Positions 33,427 through 44,858 of a stretch of 64,000 nt of DNA are shown here, one piece after another. The position numbers were made by a program, and so were the translations under genes. The stretch is from Palaemon carinicauda. Taxonomy: Eukaryota; Arthropoda; Malacostraca; Decapoda; Palaemonidae. The notes beneath the pieces were generated by a model. The model was not told where the DNA came from. It searched no databases and saw nothing but the letters and a program-made list of their open reading frames with translations. The DNA lies in the NCBI RefSeq assembly GCF_036898095.1, contig NC_090767.1, positions 25,008,570 to 25,072,569 of the forward strand, read 5' to 3'. The first letter of the stretch is position 1. Every line of letters starts with the position of its first letter.

Positions 33427-33624
33427 TTATATTTTAATTATAAGATAAATTTTTGAATATACTTACCCGGTGAATATATAATAGCTGCAACTCTGCGGCT
33501 CGACAGACAACATACTCAAAAAACTCGCGAGCGATCGCTATGCAGGTTGCGGGTGTGCCCACCAGCGCCAACTGTCGGCCAGATACCACTCTTGAATGTA
33601 AACAAAACCTTCAATTCTTCTCGT
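33427..33624. repeat. Family B 3' inverted terminal repeat
   Basis: The reverse complement of 39760-39940: shares ctgcggctcgacagacaaca, gcgatcgct and ttgaatgtaaacaaaacctt. The outermost ~45 bp (ttaattataag ... cttacccgg) differ from the right end. Confidence 0.88.
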
Positions 33625-33667
33625 CCCGCTGCGTCTCTATTGGGGAGGAAGGGAGGGTCATTTAATT

Positions 33668-33762
33668 TATATATTCACCGGGTAAGTATATTCAAAAATT
33701 TATTTTATAATTAAAATATCATTTTTAAATATTAAACTTAGCCGGTGAATATATAATAGCTG
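33668..33762. repeat. Family B internal complementary region
   Basis: It contains attcaccgggtaagtatatt-caaaaattta (left end reversed) followed by aaatattaaacttagccggt (right end reversed). It therefore equals the circle junction, as in families A and C. Confidence 0.85.
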
Positions 33763-34159
33763 ATTCACACCCAAGGAGGTGGGTAGAGACCAGAGTTAAT
33801 ATGTTTACAGCGTATAAGCTAAGAGTTTTTTCATTTTGACAGTTATCAATATAACAAAACCAAAATAAATAGGTACCTGGTAAGGAAGTCGACTTAGACG
33901 ATTACTCTGCCTTGTAAGTCTGTCTTCCTCACGGAGCCCAGCGATCCTCTTAGGATGCTGACAGACTCCCAGGAGCTGAAGTATCAAGGGCTGCAACCCA
34001 TACAACAGGACCTCATCAAACCCCTAATCTGGGCGCTCTCAAGAAATGACTTTGACCACCCGCCAAATCAACCAGGATGCGAAAGGCTTCTTAGCCTTCC
34101 GTACAACCCAAAAAACAATATTAAAAACATTTCAAGAGACAGATTAAAAGGATATGGAA

Positions 34160-35300
34160 TTAGGGAAGTGTAGTGGTTGAGCCCTCAACCACTACTGCAC
34201 TCGCTGCTACGAATGGACCCAGTGTGTAGCAGTCCTCGTAAAGAGTCTGGACATCTTTCAAGTAAAATGACGCGAACACTGACTTGCTTCTCCAAAAGGT
34301 CGCGTCCATGATACTTTGCAGAGATCTATTTTGCTTAAAGGCCACGGAAGTTGCTATAGCTCTAATTTCGTGCGTCTTAACCTTAAGCAAAGATCGGTCT
34401 TCCTCACTCAAGTGTGAATGAGCCTCTCGTATTAACAATCTGATAAAATATGACAAAGCATTCTTTGACATAGGTAAGGATGGTTTCTTAACCGAACACC
34501 ATAACGCTTCAGATTTACCTCTTAAAGGCTTAGTACGAGCTAAATAGAACTTAAGAGCTCTAACGGGGCATAATACTCTAACTCGTTGCCTACGATCTTT
34601 GATAAGCTAGGAATATCAAAAGATTTAGGCCAAGGACGAGAAGGCAGTTCATTCTTGGCTAGGAAACCAAGTTGAAGAGAACAAGAGGCTTTTTCTGTCG
34701 AAAAACCGATGTTCTTGCTGAAGGCATGAAGCTCACTGACTCTTTTAGCTGAGGCCAAGCACACCAGGAAAAGAGTCTTAAGAGTGAGATCCTTCAGGGA
34801 GGCTGAATGTAAAGGCTCGAACCTGTCTGACATGAGGAATCTTAGGACCACGTCTAAATTCCATCCAGGTGTAGCCAAACGACGTTCCTTAGAGGTCTCA
34901 AAAGACTTAAGGAGATCTTGTAGATCTTTATTGTTGGAAAGATCTAAGCCTCTATGCTGGAAGACCGAAGCCAACATGCTCCTGTAGCCCTTGATCGTGG
35001 GAGCTGAAAGGGAGCGAACTCTTCTCAGATATAAGAGAAAGTCCGCGATTTGGGCTACAGAGGTACTGGACGAGGATACAGATACTGACTTGCACCAGTC
35101 TCGGAAGATTTCCCACTTCAATTGGTAAACTCTAATGATAGAAGCTCTCCTCGCTCTTGCAATCGCACTGGCTGCCTCCTTCGAAAAGCCTCTAGCTCTC
35201 GAGAGTCTTTCGATAGTCTGAAGGCAGTCAGACGAAGAGCGTGGAGGCTTTGGTGTACCTTCTTTACGTGTGGCTGACGTAATAGGTCTACTCTTAGAGG
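34160..35300 (-). pseudogene. Family B tyrosine recombinase, one frameshift
   Basis: The core-binding domain (RRASIIRVYQLKWEIF, LSAPTIKGYRSML) is followed by CLASAKRVSELHAFS with the first catalytic Arg. A frameshift near 34600 moves the remainder into the frame at 34471-34160, which carries THEIRAIAT (His and second Arg) and SFYLKDV (Tyr nucleophile). All four catalytic residues survive on either side of the shift. The N-terminal part overlaps the RNase H/methyltransferase ORF in a different frame, as in family A. Confidence 0.8.
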
Positions 35301-36086
35301 AAGACTTCTTGGAAAGTCTACCAGCCATCGAAGTACCTCGGTGAACCATTCTCTCGTGGGCCAGAGGGGAGCAACTAACGTCAACCTTGTCCCTTCGTGA
35401 GAGGCGAACTTCTGCAGTACCTTGTTGACAATCTTGAATGGTGGGAATGCGTATAGGTCTAGGTGAGACCAGTCTAGGAGAAAGGCATCTATATGTATTG
35501 CTGCTGGGTCTGGGACTGGAGAGCAATAGATTGGAAACCTCTTGGTCATCGAGGTTGCAAAGAGGTCTATGGTGGGTTGACCCCAAGTCGCCCAAAGCCT
35601 CTTGCACACATCCTTGTGGAGGGTCCATTCGGTTGGAATTACCTGACCTTTCCGACTGAGACAGTCTGCTAGAACGTTCAAGTCGCCCTGGATAAACCTC
35701 GTCACTAGGGAGATGCCTCGATCTCTTGACCAGATGAGCAGGTCCCTGGCGATCTCGTACAGTGTCAGAGAGTGGGTACCTCCTTGTTTGGAAATGTACG
35801 CCAAGGCTGTGGTGTTGTCCGAGTTGACCTCCACCACTTTGTCTAGAAGGAGACTCTCGAAGCTTATCAAGGCCAGGTGAACTGCCAAAAGCTCCTTGCC
35901 GTTGATATGCATGCTCCTCTGACTTGAGGTCCACAGACCTGAGCATTCCCGACCGTCCAGTGTCGCACCCCAACCCAAATCCGATGCGTCTGAGAAGAGA
36001 ACGTGGTTTGGTTTCTGAACTGCTAGGGGAAGTCCCTCTCGTAGACTGATATTGTCTTTCCACCAATTCAGGCAAGTCTTTACTGA
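35118..36086 (-). CDS. Family B RNase H and methyltransferase-like segment
   Basis: The frame is open from the stop at 36087-36089 to 35118. RNase H acids occur in SDASDLGWG, NGKELLAVH, NSDNTTALAY and VLADCLSRK, so all four are intact. TIDLFATS and LYAFPPFKIV mark the methyltransferase-like segment with its FPP core kept. It is separated from RT only by the single TAA, so in an ancestral copy both were one ORF. Confidence 0.75.
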   Translation of the reverse strand, partial: SVKTCLNWWKDNISLREGLPLAVQKPNHVLFSDASDLGWGATLDGRECSGLWTSSQRSMHINGKELLAVHLALISFESLLLDKVVEVNSDNTTALAYISKQGGTHSLTLYEIARDLLIWSRDRGISLVTRFIQGDLNVLADCLSRKGQVIPTEWTLHKDVCKRLWATWGQPTIDLFATSMTKRFPIYCSPVPDPAAIHIDAFLLDWSHLDLYAFPPFKIVNKVLQKFASHEGTRLTLVAPLWPTREWFTEVLRWLVDFPRSLPLRVDLLRQPHVKKVHQSLHALRLTAFRLSKDSRELEAFRRRQPVRLQERGELLSLEFTN

Positions 36087-37201
36087 TTAGGAAATCGGGA
36101 TCGAGACCGCCTCTAGCGTCTTGTCCTTTTTCCAGTGAAAAGCTAGATGGAATTGTAGAGGTCGGAGGTGTAGCCTTCCTAGCGAGACAAACTGCTCCAG
36201 GGATGATAGAGTGCCTATCAGACTCATCCAATTCCTGACTGAGCAACGTTCTCTCTTCAACATCTTTTGGATTACGAGCAGGGCTTGATCTATTCTGGGG
36301 GCCGACGGAAAAGCCCGAAAAACTGGACTGCGAATCTCCATCCCTAAATACAGAATAGTTTGGGATGGGATCAGCTGGGACTTTTCCAAGTTGACCAGAA
36401 GTCCCAATTCCTTAGTCAGATCTAAAGTCCAATTGAGATCCTTCAGACAGCGATGACTGGACGAGGCTCTGAGAAGCCAGTCGTCCAAATAAAGGGAGGC
36501 TCGGATACCCGATAAATGAAGGAATTTTGCCACATTCCTCATAAGCCTCGTAAACACGAGAGGAGCAGGACTTAGGCTAAAGCACAGGGCCCGAAACTGG
36601 TACACCACATTGTCGAACACAAATCTCAGAAAAGGTTGGGAATCTGAGTGAATGGGGATGTGGAAGTAAGCGTCTCTTAGGTCGAGAGAGACCATTCAGT
36701 CTCCCTTTCTGACCGCTGCTAAAACTGACTTCGTGGTCTCCATGGTGAACTTTGTCTTTGTGACAAAGACATTCAGAGCACTGACGTCTAGCACCGGTCT
36801 CCAACCTCCTGTCTTCTTCGGTACTAGGAAGAGACGGTTGTAAAACCCGGTGATTGAAGGTCCGAGACTTTGACCACCGCTCCCTTCTCTAGCAAAAGAG
36901 ACACTTCTAGTTTCAGGGCTTGTCTCTTTGCTTCCTCTCGGTACCTGGGAGAGAGATCGATGGGGGACGTCGCTAGAGGAGGTTTGCGAACAAATGGGAT
37001 TTTGTACCCCTCTCTGAGCAACCTCACAGACTGTTGATCTGCGCCTCTCTTCTCCCAGGCTTGCCAGAAGTTCTTGAGTCTGGCACCTACTGTTGTCTGA
37101 AGCTGCGGGCAGTCAGACTCTGCCTCGCGAGGACTTGGCTCCTTTCCTCTTTCCTCTCTTCCCTTCGGCACGAGTACTTTCCCTGCTGGGGGCTCTGCCA
37201 C
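36087..37201 (-). pseudogene. Family B reverse transcriptase, two stops and one shift
   Basis: The frame enters from within the gag end (37201). One base is missing near 36847 in the RLFLVPKK region. A TGA at about 36696 replaces the expected Trp before MVSLDLRDAYFHIP. The rest is open through YLDD (36480-36491) and the thumb to a TAA at 36087. RT motif order is normal. Confidence 0.8.
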
Positions 37202-39567
37202 GAAAGGGCGGAATAAACCTGGACGCTGGAGTGTCTATCCTAGGTCTAGCAGACAAGGCAGACGAAGGGGTCCCTTTGCGAGCCGAGGACGCAACCAAGT
37301 CATGGGTGTCCTTCTGCACAAGGGACAACGATATTTCTTTAACTAAAAGTTCAGGAAACAAGAACTTAGATAAAGGGGCAAAGAGTAGCTCAGATCGTTG
37401 ACAGGGCGTCACTCCTGCTAACAGAAAAGAGCACAGAGACTCTCGTTTCTTTAGGACTCCTGACGTAAACGAGGCGGAGAGCTCGTTGGATCCATCGCGG
37501 ATGGCCTTATCCATGCAGGACATGATGAGTAAGGAAACATCTCTATCGGCTGATGAGATTTTCCTACTCAGGGCTCCCAAACACCAGTCAAGGAAGTTAA
37601 AAACTTCAAAAGCCCTAAAGATGCCCTTAAGTAGATGGTCCAGGTCTGAGGATGACCAACTAATCTTCGAGCGTCTCATGGCTAGGCGGCGGGGAGAGTC
37701 TACAAGACTTGAGAAGTCGCCCTGGGCAGAGGCAGGAACTCCCAAGCCGAGAACTTCTCCCGTGGCATACCAGACGCTCGATCTAGACGAGAGTTTAGTT
37801 GGGGGGAAGGCAAAGGAAGTCTTCCCTAAACTCCTCTTGGTTTCTAACCAATCGCCTAACAGCCGTAAAGCTCTCTTGGATGAGCGAGAGAGAACGAGTT
37901 TTGTAAAGGCTGGCATGGCAGCAGGAACGCCTAAAACAAACTCAGACGGCGGCGAACGAGGAGCCACAGAGACAAAGTGTTCAGGGAACAACTCTTTAAA
38001 AATGAGCATGACTTTCTTAAAGTCCATAGATGGCGGAACTGCTCTAGGCTCATCAATATCTGAAGGATGATCCTCAGGCTGAGGGTCAGCAACGTCCTCA
38101 TCCGAAAGTTCCTCATCTGATAACTGATGAGAAACAAGCAAAGGGGTAGGCAATGCTTGACACGCAGCGTCCGCCCGCACTGGTGCATAAGTGACGGAGC
38201 AGGACGCAGCGTCCTGAAACTGCTGAACAGTCTGGGAACTGTCAACAACAACAACAGGTGCGTGAGGACGCACAGCGTCCACCCGAGACTGCATAGACCG
38301 CCTGGGTTGTGCAGTCAAAACAACTCTAGGTTGCGGAGGTTGACGCACTGCGTCAAAACAAGTCAACTCTGATGGTTGGCGAACGTCCTGAACGTCACCA
38401 GGCGCATCAGTGAGTTGCTTAACGTCCACATTAGGTTGAAAGTCCACACGAGACCGCATCGGGTGTGGTACAACCCCAACTGGTTGACGTGAACTGGCAA
38501 CACCAACGTCAACAGGACGCACAACAGAACGCTTGGGTCCCTGACGGCCAGGATCTCCATGAGATAAACGGCTAGGTTCAACGGAAACCTTCTCTGCGTT
38601 GTAATCTTCCATAAGGGACGCAAGCTTAGACTGCATGTCCTGCAGTATAACCCATTTAGGGTCTACGGTAACGGGTGCGGTAACAGCCGGGGTTAGCGTC
38701 TGAGACGGCACAACTTTGCCTTGCTTAGGCGGCGAGCAGTCATCCGATGACAGCAACGGGTCCGAACTGTCCCAATGACTACATCCGGGACGTTGGACCT
38801 GTCCTGAAGGGACCGACTTGCGTTTCAAAGGCCTAGAAACCTTGCTCCATGGTTTCTTGCGTGAAACGCCTTCGGAAGACGAGGTAAAAATGGGCCCTCT
38901 CGTCTTATGGTAGGGGCGATCTTGACGAGATACGCCTGATACCATAGAGGGAACGTCTGTTCGCTGATCAAGGCCTCTCGAACCCATAAGTCGTACGACA
39001 TTGCTTCTCCCCTGGGCTTGGGAGCTTGCAAGAGGTCCCGGACTAGGTGAACGACAGGCACGAACAGACGAACCCTCGGTCGCAACACTGTTCACAACAC
39101 TTTGCGCACTAATCACTTTCCCACTTTCCACTGTGGCACTTAAGTTCCTTCACGTCAGCCATGAGTTGATTACGGTCACTTGCTAACGCTTCAACCCTCT
39201 CCCCCAAGGCATGGATAGCACGTAACATGTCTTGCATCGACGGTTCCTGAGTGCTAGAAGGGGGGTTAGGAACAACCACTACAGGGGAAGGATTAGGTTC
39301 AGGGGCATGTGGAGAGGAAAAATCTACGGACCTAGAAGAACGTCTCCTTACCCTATCTCTCTCTAGTCTGCGTGTATACTTATCATATTTGATAAAATCG
39401 AATTACGAAAGGCCCACGCATTCCTCACACCGATCTCCCAATTGACAGGTTTTACCCCGACAATTGGAACAAACAGTATGAGGGTCGAGAGAAGCCTTTG
39501 GAAGACGCCTATTACAGTCCCTAGCATTACACTTTCGAAACCTAGGTACTTGAGAAGGGTCAGCCAT
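37113..39567 (-). pseudogene. Family B gag-like ORF1, interrupted near the N-terminus
   Basis: ATG at 39567 opens MADPSQVPRFRKCNARDC with a Cys/His cluster (HTVCSNCRGKTC ... CEEC) homologous to family C gag. A TAA follows at 39403-39405, and a shift near 39120 leads into a 672-codon open frame (39131-37113). That frame has Ser/Pro/Asp-rich linkers with repeated V.RP and RQP motifs, a helical capsid-like part (LFPEHFVSV, LFPELLVKEISL) and a basic KRGKRKGAKSSRGR tail. Confidence 0.75.
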
Positions 39568-39759
39568 TTTGAATTAGTCAAAGAAAATTCCAAAAACAAT
39601 CCAAGTCAACAAATAATCCGATTCAATAAAGAGTTCAAGAGTTTATGTTGAGGAAAAACACCTGTACTGCGAAAGCTCAAACCAAAATAAAGTACTTCAC
39701 CAAATATGATGGGAAAACTCCAGGTTCTACAGCGAGTATAAGTACGTCTTGTCGTCAAC

Positions 39760-39940
39760 GTCGACAGAGAAGAATTGAAGGTTTTGTTTACATTCAAGAG
39801 TGGTATCTGGCCGACAGTTGGCGCTGGTGGGCACACCCGCAACCTGCATAGCGATCGCTCGCGAGTTTTTTGAGTATGTTGTCTGTCGAGCCGCAGAGTT
39901 GCAGCTATTATATATTCACCGGCTAAGTTTAATATTTAAA
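39760..39940. repeat. Family B 5' inverted terminal repeat
   Basis: It pairs with 33427-33624 and matches the fragment at 1-301. It ends ggctaagtttaatatttaaa against the satellite. Confidence 0.88.
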
Positions 39941-40735
39941 AAGTGAAAATTACCCGTTTTTACCCCTCTATCGCAGAATTTTGAAATGGGTTAGATACAA
40001 TATTATTCATGATTCTGATTATACTATGTATGAGGCTCAAATTCTATACCAACTCAATGTGACGCAAAAATTGTTTCTATGTCTGGCAACCAGCTATGTA
40101 TTTCAGTCGAGAAAAGTAAAAAAAGTGAAATTTACGCCATTTTTACCCCTCTATCGCAGATTTCTGAAATGGGTTAGATACAATATTATTCATGATTCTG
40201 ATTATACTATGTATGGGGATCAAATTCTATACCAACTCAATGTGACGCAAAAATTGTTTCGATGTCTGGCAACCAGATGTGTATTTCAGTCGAGAAAAGT
40301 AAAAAAAGTGAAAATTACCCATTTTTACCCCTCTATCGCAGATTTCTGAAATGGGTTAGATACAATTTTATTCATGATTTTGATTATACTATGTATGGGG
40401 GTCAAATTGTATACCAACTCAATGTGACGCAAAAATTGTTTCTATGTCTGGCAACCAGATATGTATTTCAGTCGAGAAAAGTAAAAAAAGTGAAAATTAC
40501 CCATTTTTACCCCTCTATCACAGAATTTTGAAATGGGTTAGATACAATATTATTCATGATTCTGATTATACTATGTATGGGGCTCAAATTCTATACCAAC
40601 TCAATGTGACGCAAAAATTGTTTCTATGTCTGGCAACCAGATATGTATTTCAGTCGAGAAAAGTCAAAAAAGTGAAATTTACCCATTTTTACCCCTCTAT
40701 CGCCGAATTATGAAATGCGTTAGATACAATATTAT
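39941..40735 (+). repeat. 182-bp satellite array, right arm outer part
   Basis: About 4.4 monomers that continue the array at 31241-33426 after the family B insertion. The last monomer breaks off at gatacaatattatg, ~50 bp out of step with the outer break of the left arm. Confidence 0.93.
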
Positions 40736-40744
40736 GCAATATTT

Positions 40745-41020
40745 TACTTCAATATTCTCTATTCTTGGGTAGTGCCATAGCCTCTGTACCATGGTCCTCC
40801 ACTATCTTGGAGTAGAGTTCTCTTGATTGAAGGTACACTTGGGCACACTATCTTAATCTCTTACTCCTGTTTTGTTTATATAGGCGATATTTATCTTAAT
40901 GTTTCTGTTCTCAAAATATTCTATTTTTCCTTGCTCCCTATCCTCACTGGGGTATTTTTAATATTGGAGCCCCTAGGCTTTTAGCATCGTGCATTTCCAA
41001 CTAGGGGTGTAGCTTAGCAA

Positions 41021-41065
<45 letters not shown>

Positions 41066-41164
41066 TGTAGGAATGAGAATTTTTTTTCTTCAATGTCTGT
41101 GCAGTCATTCAAACCCACAGGTCGCATGTCAACATTAGTGACTGATACAGTGATAGGTCTATTA
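40745..41164 (-). repeat. Dispersed repeat, microsatellite and outer terminus, right arm
   Basis: The reverse complement of 24433-25050. It has the ccatggtcc...ctctgtaccat region, ctagggg.gtagcttagcaag, a TAA microsatellite (41022-41064) and the terminal ~90 bp ending gataggtctatta. It lacks ~140 bp that the left arm has between terminus and microsatellite. Confidence 0.75.
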
Positions 41165-42138
41165 TGATTATCAGTAATAGGGGCCTATCGATACAGGTCG
41201 GGGCCATTATATATATGAGTGGTCAGCTCCCCCCAAACGTGCAGAAAAAAAGGGATACTAACTAATTTCACCCCCTCTAACCAAACCTACAAGCCATGCC
41301 CTTAAACAGCCCTAGTCTTCGTCAACCGTCACTATACATACAGGTGGCCTCTATCATACATCCACCCACACGTCTACTACTGTAATAGAGATATATTCAA
41401 TAGGTAAGTGAACATTGAAACACTAAACAAACATTCTTTATGTATTTTCGTGTACAAATACCTCCAGATAAACAAATCCGAGAGCATCGTCTGCAACTAC
41501 CTGGCCTTACTAGTCGATAATCATTTCTTATGTCCAGGTAGCTATCTTCGGATAGAAAGATTGTACCAAAGGCGGACGGGCTCTGAGAATGCTGTCCATG
41601 TTTTGGTATTAAAAACAGGTGTTGCGATAAATGAATATATTTTAAACGTAATGCTAATAGGCTATCTTGTTTCATTAGTATTCATAAAAAAAAATATATA
41701 ACATAAAAGTATATATAGACATAACTTAGCCAAATATGACGTAAAAATGGTATGCATTCCAATGAATTTTCTCGACTTTCTAATGTGGAATTATGGAACA
41801 AAAATTGGGGCACTTACAGTGTTACCGTTCACTCAAACTTATTAAAACATGTTAATTTGTACAGCGTACCCTAGAAAGGGAGAAAACTCAATGGAATTAA
41901 CATATCATATATATTTATATTAATATTTTATAAAGTAGGCTTCGTTCGAACAGCTACAAGCGTGTTTTTAAAAGGTTATTTATACAGCTGTAGCTGGTAT
42001 GACGTAAAGGGGCGGAGCCTGGCCACGGGTGACGGGAGAGGGGGCGGGGCTTGTATATACTACACTGGACTTGAAGAATATACTCTGAAACGGACACTGA
42101 TTGAATTATACTATATATACCTTTTCTATGCATATGCA
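41165..42138. other. Intergenic DNA, nothing recognised
   Basis: AT-rich, with no open frame carrying a domain and no similarity to other parts of the window that I could see. Confidence 0.5.

Positions 42139-42182
<44 letters not shown>
42139..42182. repeat. (TA)n microsatellite abutting A2
   Basis: A TA run followed by about 14 T leads directly into the left end of A2. Confidence 0.95.
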
Positions 42183-42190
<8 letters not shown>

Positions 42191-42193
42191 TTT

Positions 42194-42547
42194 TTGGGCT
42201 CAAGCCATGGCGTCCTGATGGAAGGTTCCTTTTTGGTAGCTTCCTTGGGTAAATAACTACTAAGATATTCCCAGAGAATTTAACCACAGGTTATCACAGA
42301 ATTCTAACTTCTGGAGCGAGTATCCTAAAGGTTTCCCTTTTAAGACATCGTATATCAACAGGGGACGCATGTATTAACGCGCCACATAGCTATCTACACC
42401 CCGAACAGAGTTAATGCTTCGGTGTGTAAGGGCGGAGAATAGCTGGGAGCCATTCCATAGCTAATCTCATCCGTGGCTACTTTTGGTACTCGAGACGTAA
42501 ACAAACGGGCGCCATTGCTTAAATGACGTCATGTCCGTCTTCATCCC
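42194..42547. repeat. A2 left inverted terminal repeat
   Basis: It starts ttgggctcaagccatggcg after a T run and pairs with 50464-50805, with several mismatches. Confidence 0.9.
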
Positions 42548-44858
42548 TTGTACAGTAGCTCGCCTTACTTAGACGGATTTTCCCTGTGCTAACTTTATCG
42601 TCTTGCATCTTTATTATGTCGCTATCTTCGGCCTCGCCTTCTTCTGGAAAGTTGAGTACAAGGTTCCAGTATTGTTTAGTTAAGCTCTGACCGTAAAGTA
42701 AATATTACTTTTCGAGATATTTGTTGTTTTGTGGCAGAGCTGTGCCTCTACCGGACCCGCCATTTTATGGCGTCGTTGTTGTTCTGCATGCCTTATTTAG
42801 TTAGCCACAACAACGCTTCCGGCCTTATTTACTAATCGATAATATTAGTTTATTTAGTCTTCATAGCTAGGAACTTTTATATCGTGTTTTGACGCTTTTT
42901 TACCGGTCATCGATTGACCCCATACCAGTTGGCTACTATAGCCCCCAGGCCAGAGCGCCTATATTAGTGTTCATGCATGATTTTATCAGTGATCCTAGGC
43001 TTACTTATGAAGATAGTGGCATTATTTTACAATACTATTGACTGTGATGCAAGTGTTTTCGCCTTCAGGGACCATATAGGGGATAGGTTAGTTAGTGTGC
43101 CTTCCTAACCTAACCTACATGTAGGACCCCTATATGCTTCCTTCATCCCCCTGCCCTTGGGCATTCCCTCTGTGTAGCCTTGCTCCCCCTACCACGTAAG
43201 GGGATCAAGCTCTTATCAGAGTATGTTATCGCCTCTCTGTCCTCCCTAAGGGAATGAACCCCCCTTAGGGTTGCGCCTGAGAGTGAGGAACGGCTAGTCT
43301 TTCCTCTATTGCTAGGACTAAGTCTACGACTTTCCTGCGATAGCGATATGTCTTCTATCCTTCCTAGTTCAGGACGTACATCCCTGCTCTACGTTAGGTT
43401 TTGGAAGGGTTATTCTGTTCCTTGCTGAAACTGTACCCATGCACCGTTTCAGTCAGGCTGCCTTACCTTAGGTTAGGGAGTGTCCTCCCTTCCTTAGTGG
43501 CCGCTCTGGTACAGAACCCCTTCCATGGAAGACCCTTCTCTTCTCCCCTCTCCACCTATCTCTTGTATAGCCTAGCCTATACTTAGGTTAGTCTATACCC
43601 ATCTGTCCCCTGTCCTACAACTCCTCCTTAGGGTGGAGTGATAGGGCTACCTTGAGCTTCTGTGTACAGTCCGCTCTGGTACATATACCCTTCATAGTGT
43701 CCTATGGGGTTAGCCACTGGATGTGTTCTGTATGCAGGGGTCTCACCCCCCCCCCCCTTTGGGTGTCCCCTAGCCCTCCCTTGGGCTACCTTAGCTCCCG
43801 GTCCTCTGCGGCCCCTGCTTCTGGGTGATAGAGTCAGCCTCTATCATGGGTACACCCTCTCAGGGGGGATGTCTGGGAGTCCATGGCTGGACCCCCTACA
43901 TCCCTCCCTCTGTCTCTTCACTATCCGGGTGCCGGTCCCTTGCCGCCTCCACTGTCGGCGATACCCACCTCCTACCTTGGTGACTCACCCCATATCCCCG
44001 TGGCCGCCAGTCCTCTGTGTGCCGGGGGACTGCCGCCTGCCGCCGGCTTCCAGCCGATGGCTCTCCCCCTTCCTCATAGCTTGGTCGTCCGCCCGCCGGC
44101 CGGCCCCCGGAGTTCTGGCATCCACTGCCGGCAACCCGGTTCTGCTATAACCATCCTTGTTCCTGTCACCAATCCGGCAACCTCCGGCTGCCGGAGCCGC
44201 CGCTCCCTCTGCCGGCGTGCCGCCGCTGTGCCGGCGGCCGCCACCCTGGTATTACTCTTGACTTTTATATTGTCTGTCCTAATGCACTGGAGCGGCCTCC
44301 GGCGTGCCGGAGGTCTGCCGGAACCTTCCGGAGGCGTCAAGATGACTTGCACCCCCTTCTACTAGCTATCATCTAATACTGATAGCCCTACACTGCAACC
44401 AGATGGCTTTTTTACGTTAATGGATCAGTACCTTAGTACTGTTCTACTGGTAATCATACTGTGTTTTTGCATTCTACAGATTTCCAGCATGCTGCGTGTA
44501 TCTTAGCGCGGCTGGTTGCCGGAAGCAGTTACCCTTTGGGATCCTTTAGCCCCCTAATTTGGGACTGAGTGGCCTCAGTCCCAACCTTATCCTTGACAAT
44601 TCCCATGGAATTCCATTTGCCCTATGGACTTCTACTGGAATTCTATCCTGCGCCTTCGGCCACCTCGGATTATCCAAGGATGAAGCTTACGGTAACCAGC
44701 CGGGCGGGATGCACGGAGTATGTTTCTTTCCTATCTCAATCCTCTGTGCATCACACCCTTTATCAAGTTAAAATTAATTATTAATATTAACTTAGTTTAA
44801 GAGCCATTCTTATGACTCCCCCCATACTCATTTTCTCTTTCTTCCACAGGAGGAGCAG
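42548..44858 (+). other. A2 5' leader
   Basis: Collinear with the A1 leader: short ATG frame near 42617 (SASPSSGKLSTRFQYCL), ttagg-containing stretch (43080-43600), CCGG-rich block (43925-44340) and polypyrimidine-AG at 44831-44849. Confidence 0.6.

Larger units (their letters stand above)
33427..39940 (-). mobile_element. Family B: DIRS-type YR retrotransposon inserted in satellite
   Basis: A 6.5-kb element on the minus strand: 5' ITR (39760-39940), gag, RT, RNase H, methyltransferase-like segment, YR, ICR (33668-33762) and 3' ITR (33427-33624). The satellite resumes in register on its right. The coding region is more complete than in C1 but carries stops and shifts in gag, RT and YR. Relatedness to family C is clear in the zinc cluster and in the AKRVSEL recombinase motif. 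Confidence 0.9.
24433..41164. repeat. Nested giant palindrome
   Basis: Both ends begin with the same ~100-bp sequence in inverted orientation (taata[c/g]acctatcactg on each side). Moving inward, both sides have a TAA/ATT microsatellite, a dispersed decapod-type repeat, a ~182-bp satellite array of opposite polarity, an identical variant monomer, and then the family C fold-back. A family B element interrupts the right arm only. Without family B the structure is about 10.2 kb. Confidence 0.8.

Noticed and set aside
25085..33456. Runs of ~89- to 163-codon open frames across the 182-bp repeats
   Set aside because: The repeat length is not a multiple of three, so each frame just drifts through neighbouring monomers until a stop. 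The frames overlap on a 182-bp period and show no domain.
25085..40735. Regular tandem repeats as a CRISPR array
   Set aside because: Monomers are contiguous, 182 bp long and without unique spacers, in a eukaryotic context.
24433..41164. Palindrome explained only by family C's own inverted ends
   Set aside because: Family C ITRs account for ~0.2 kb per side. The satellite polarity, dispersed repeat and outer termini lie outside family C and are also mirrored.
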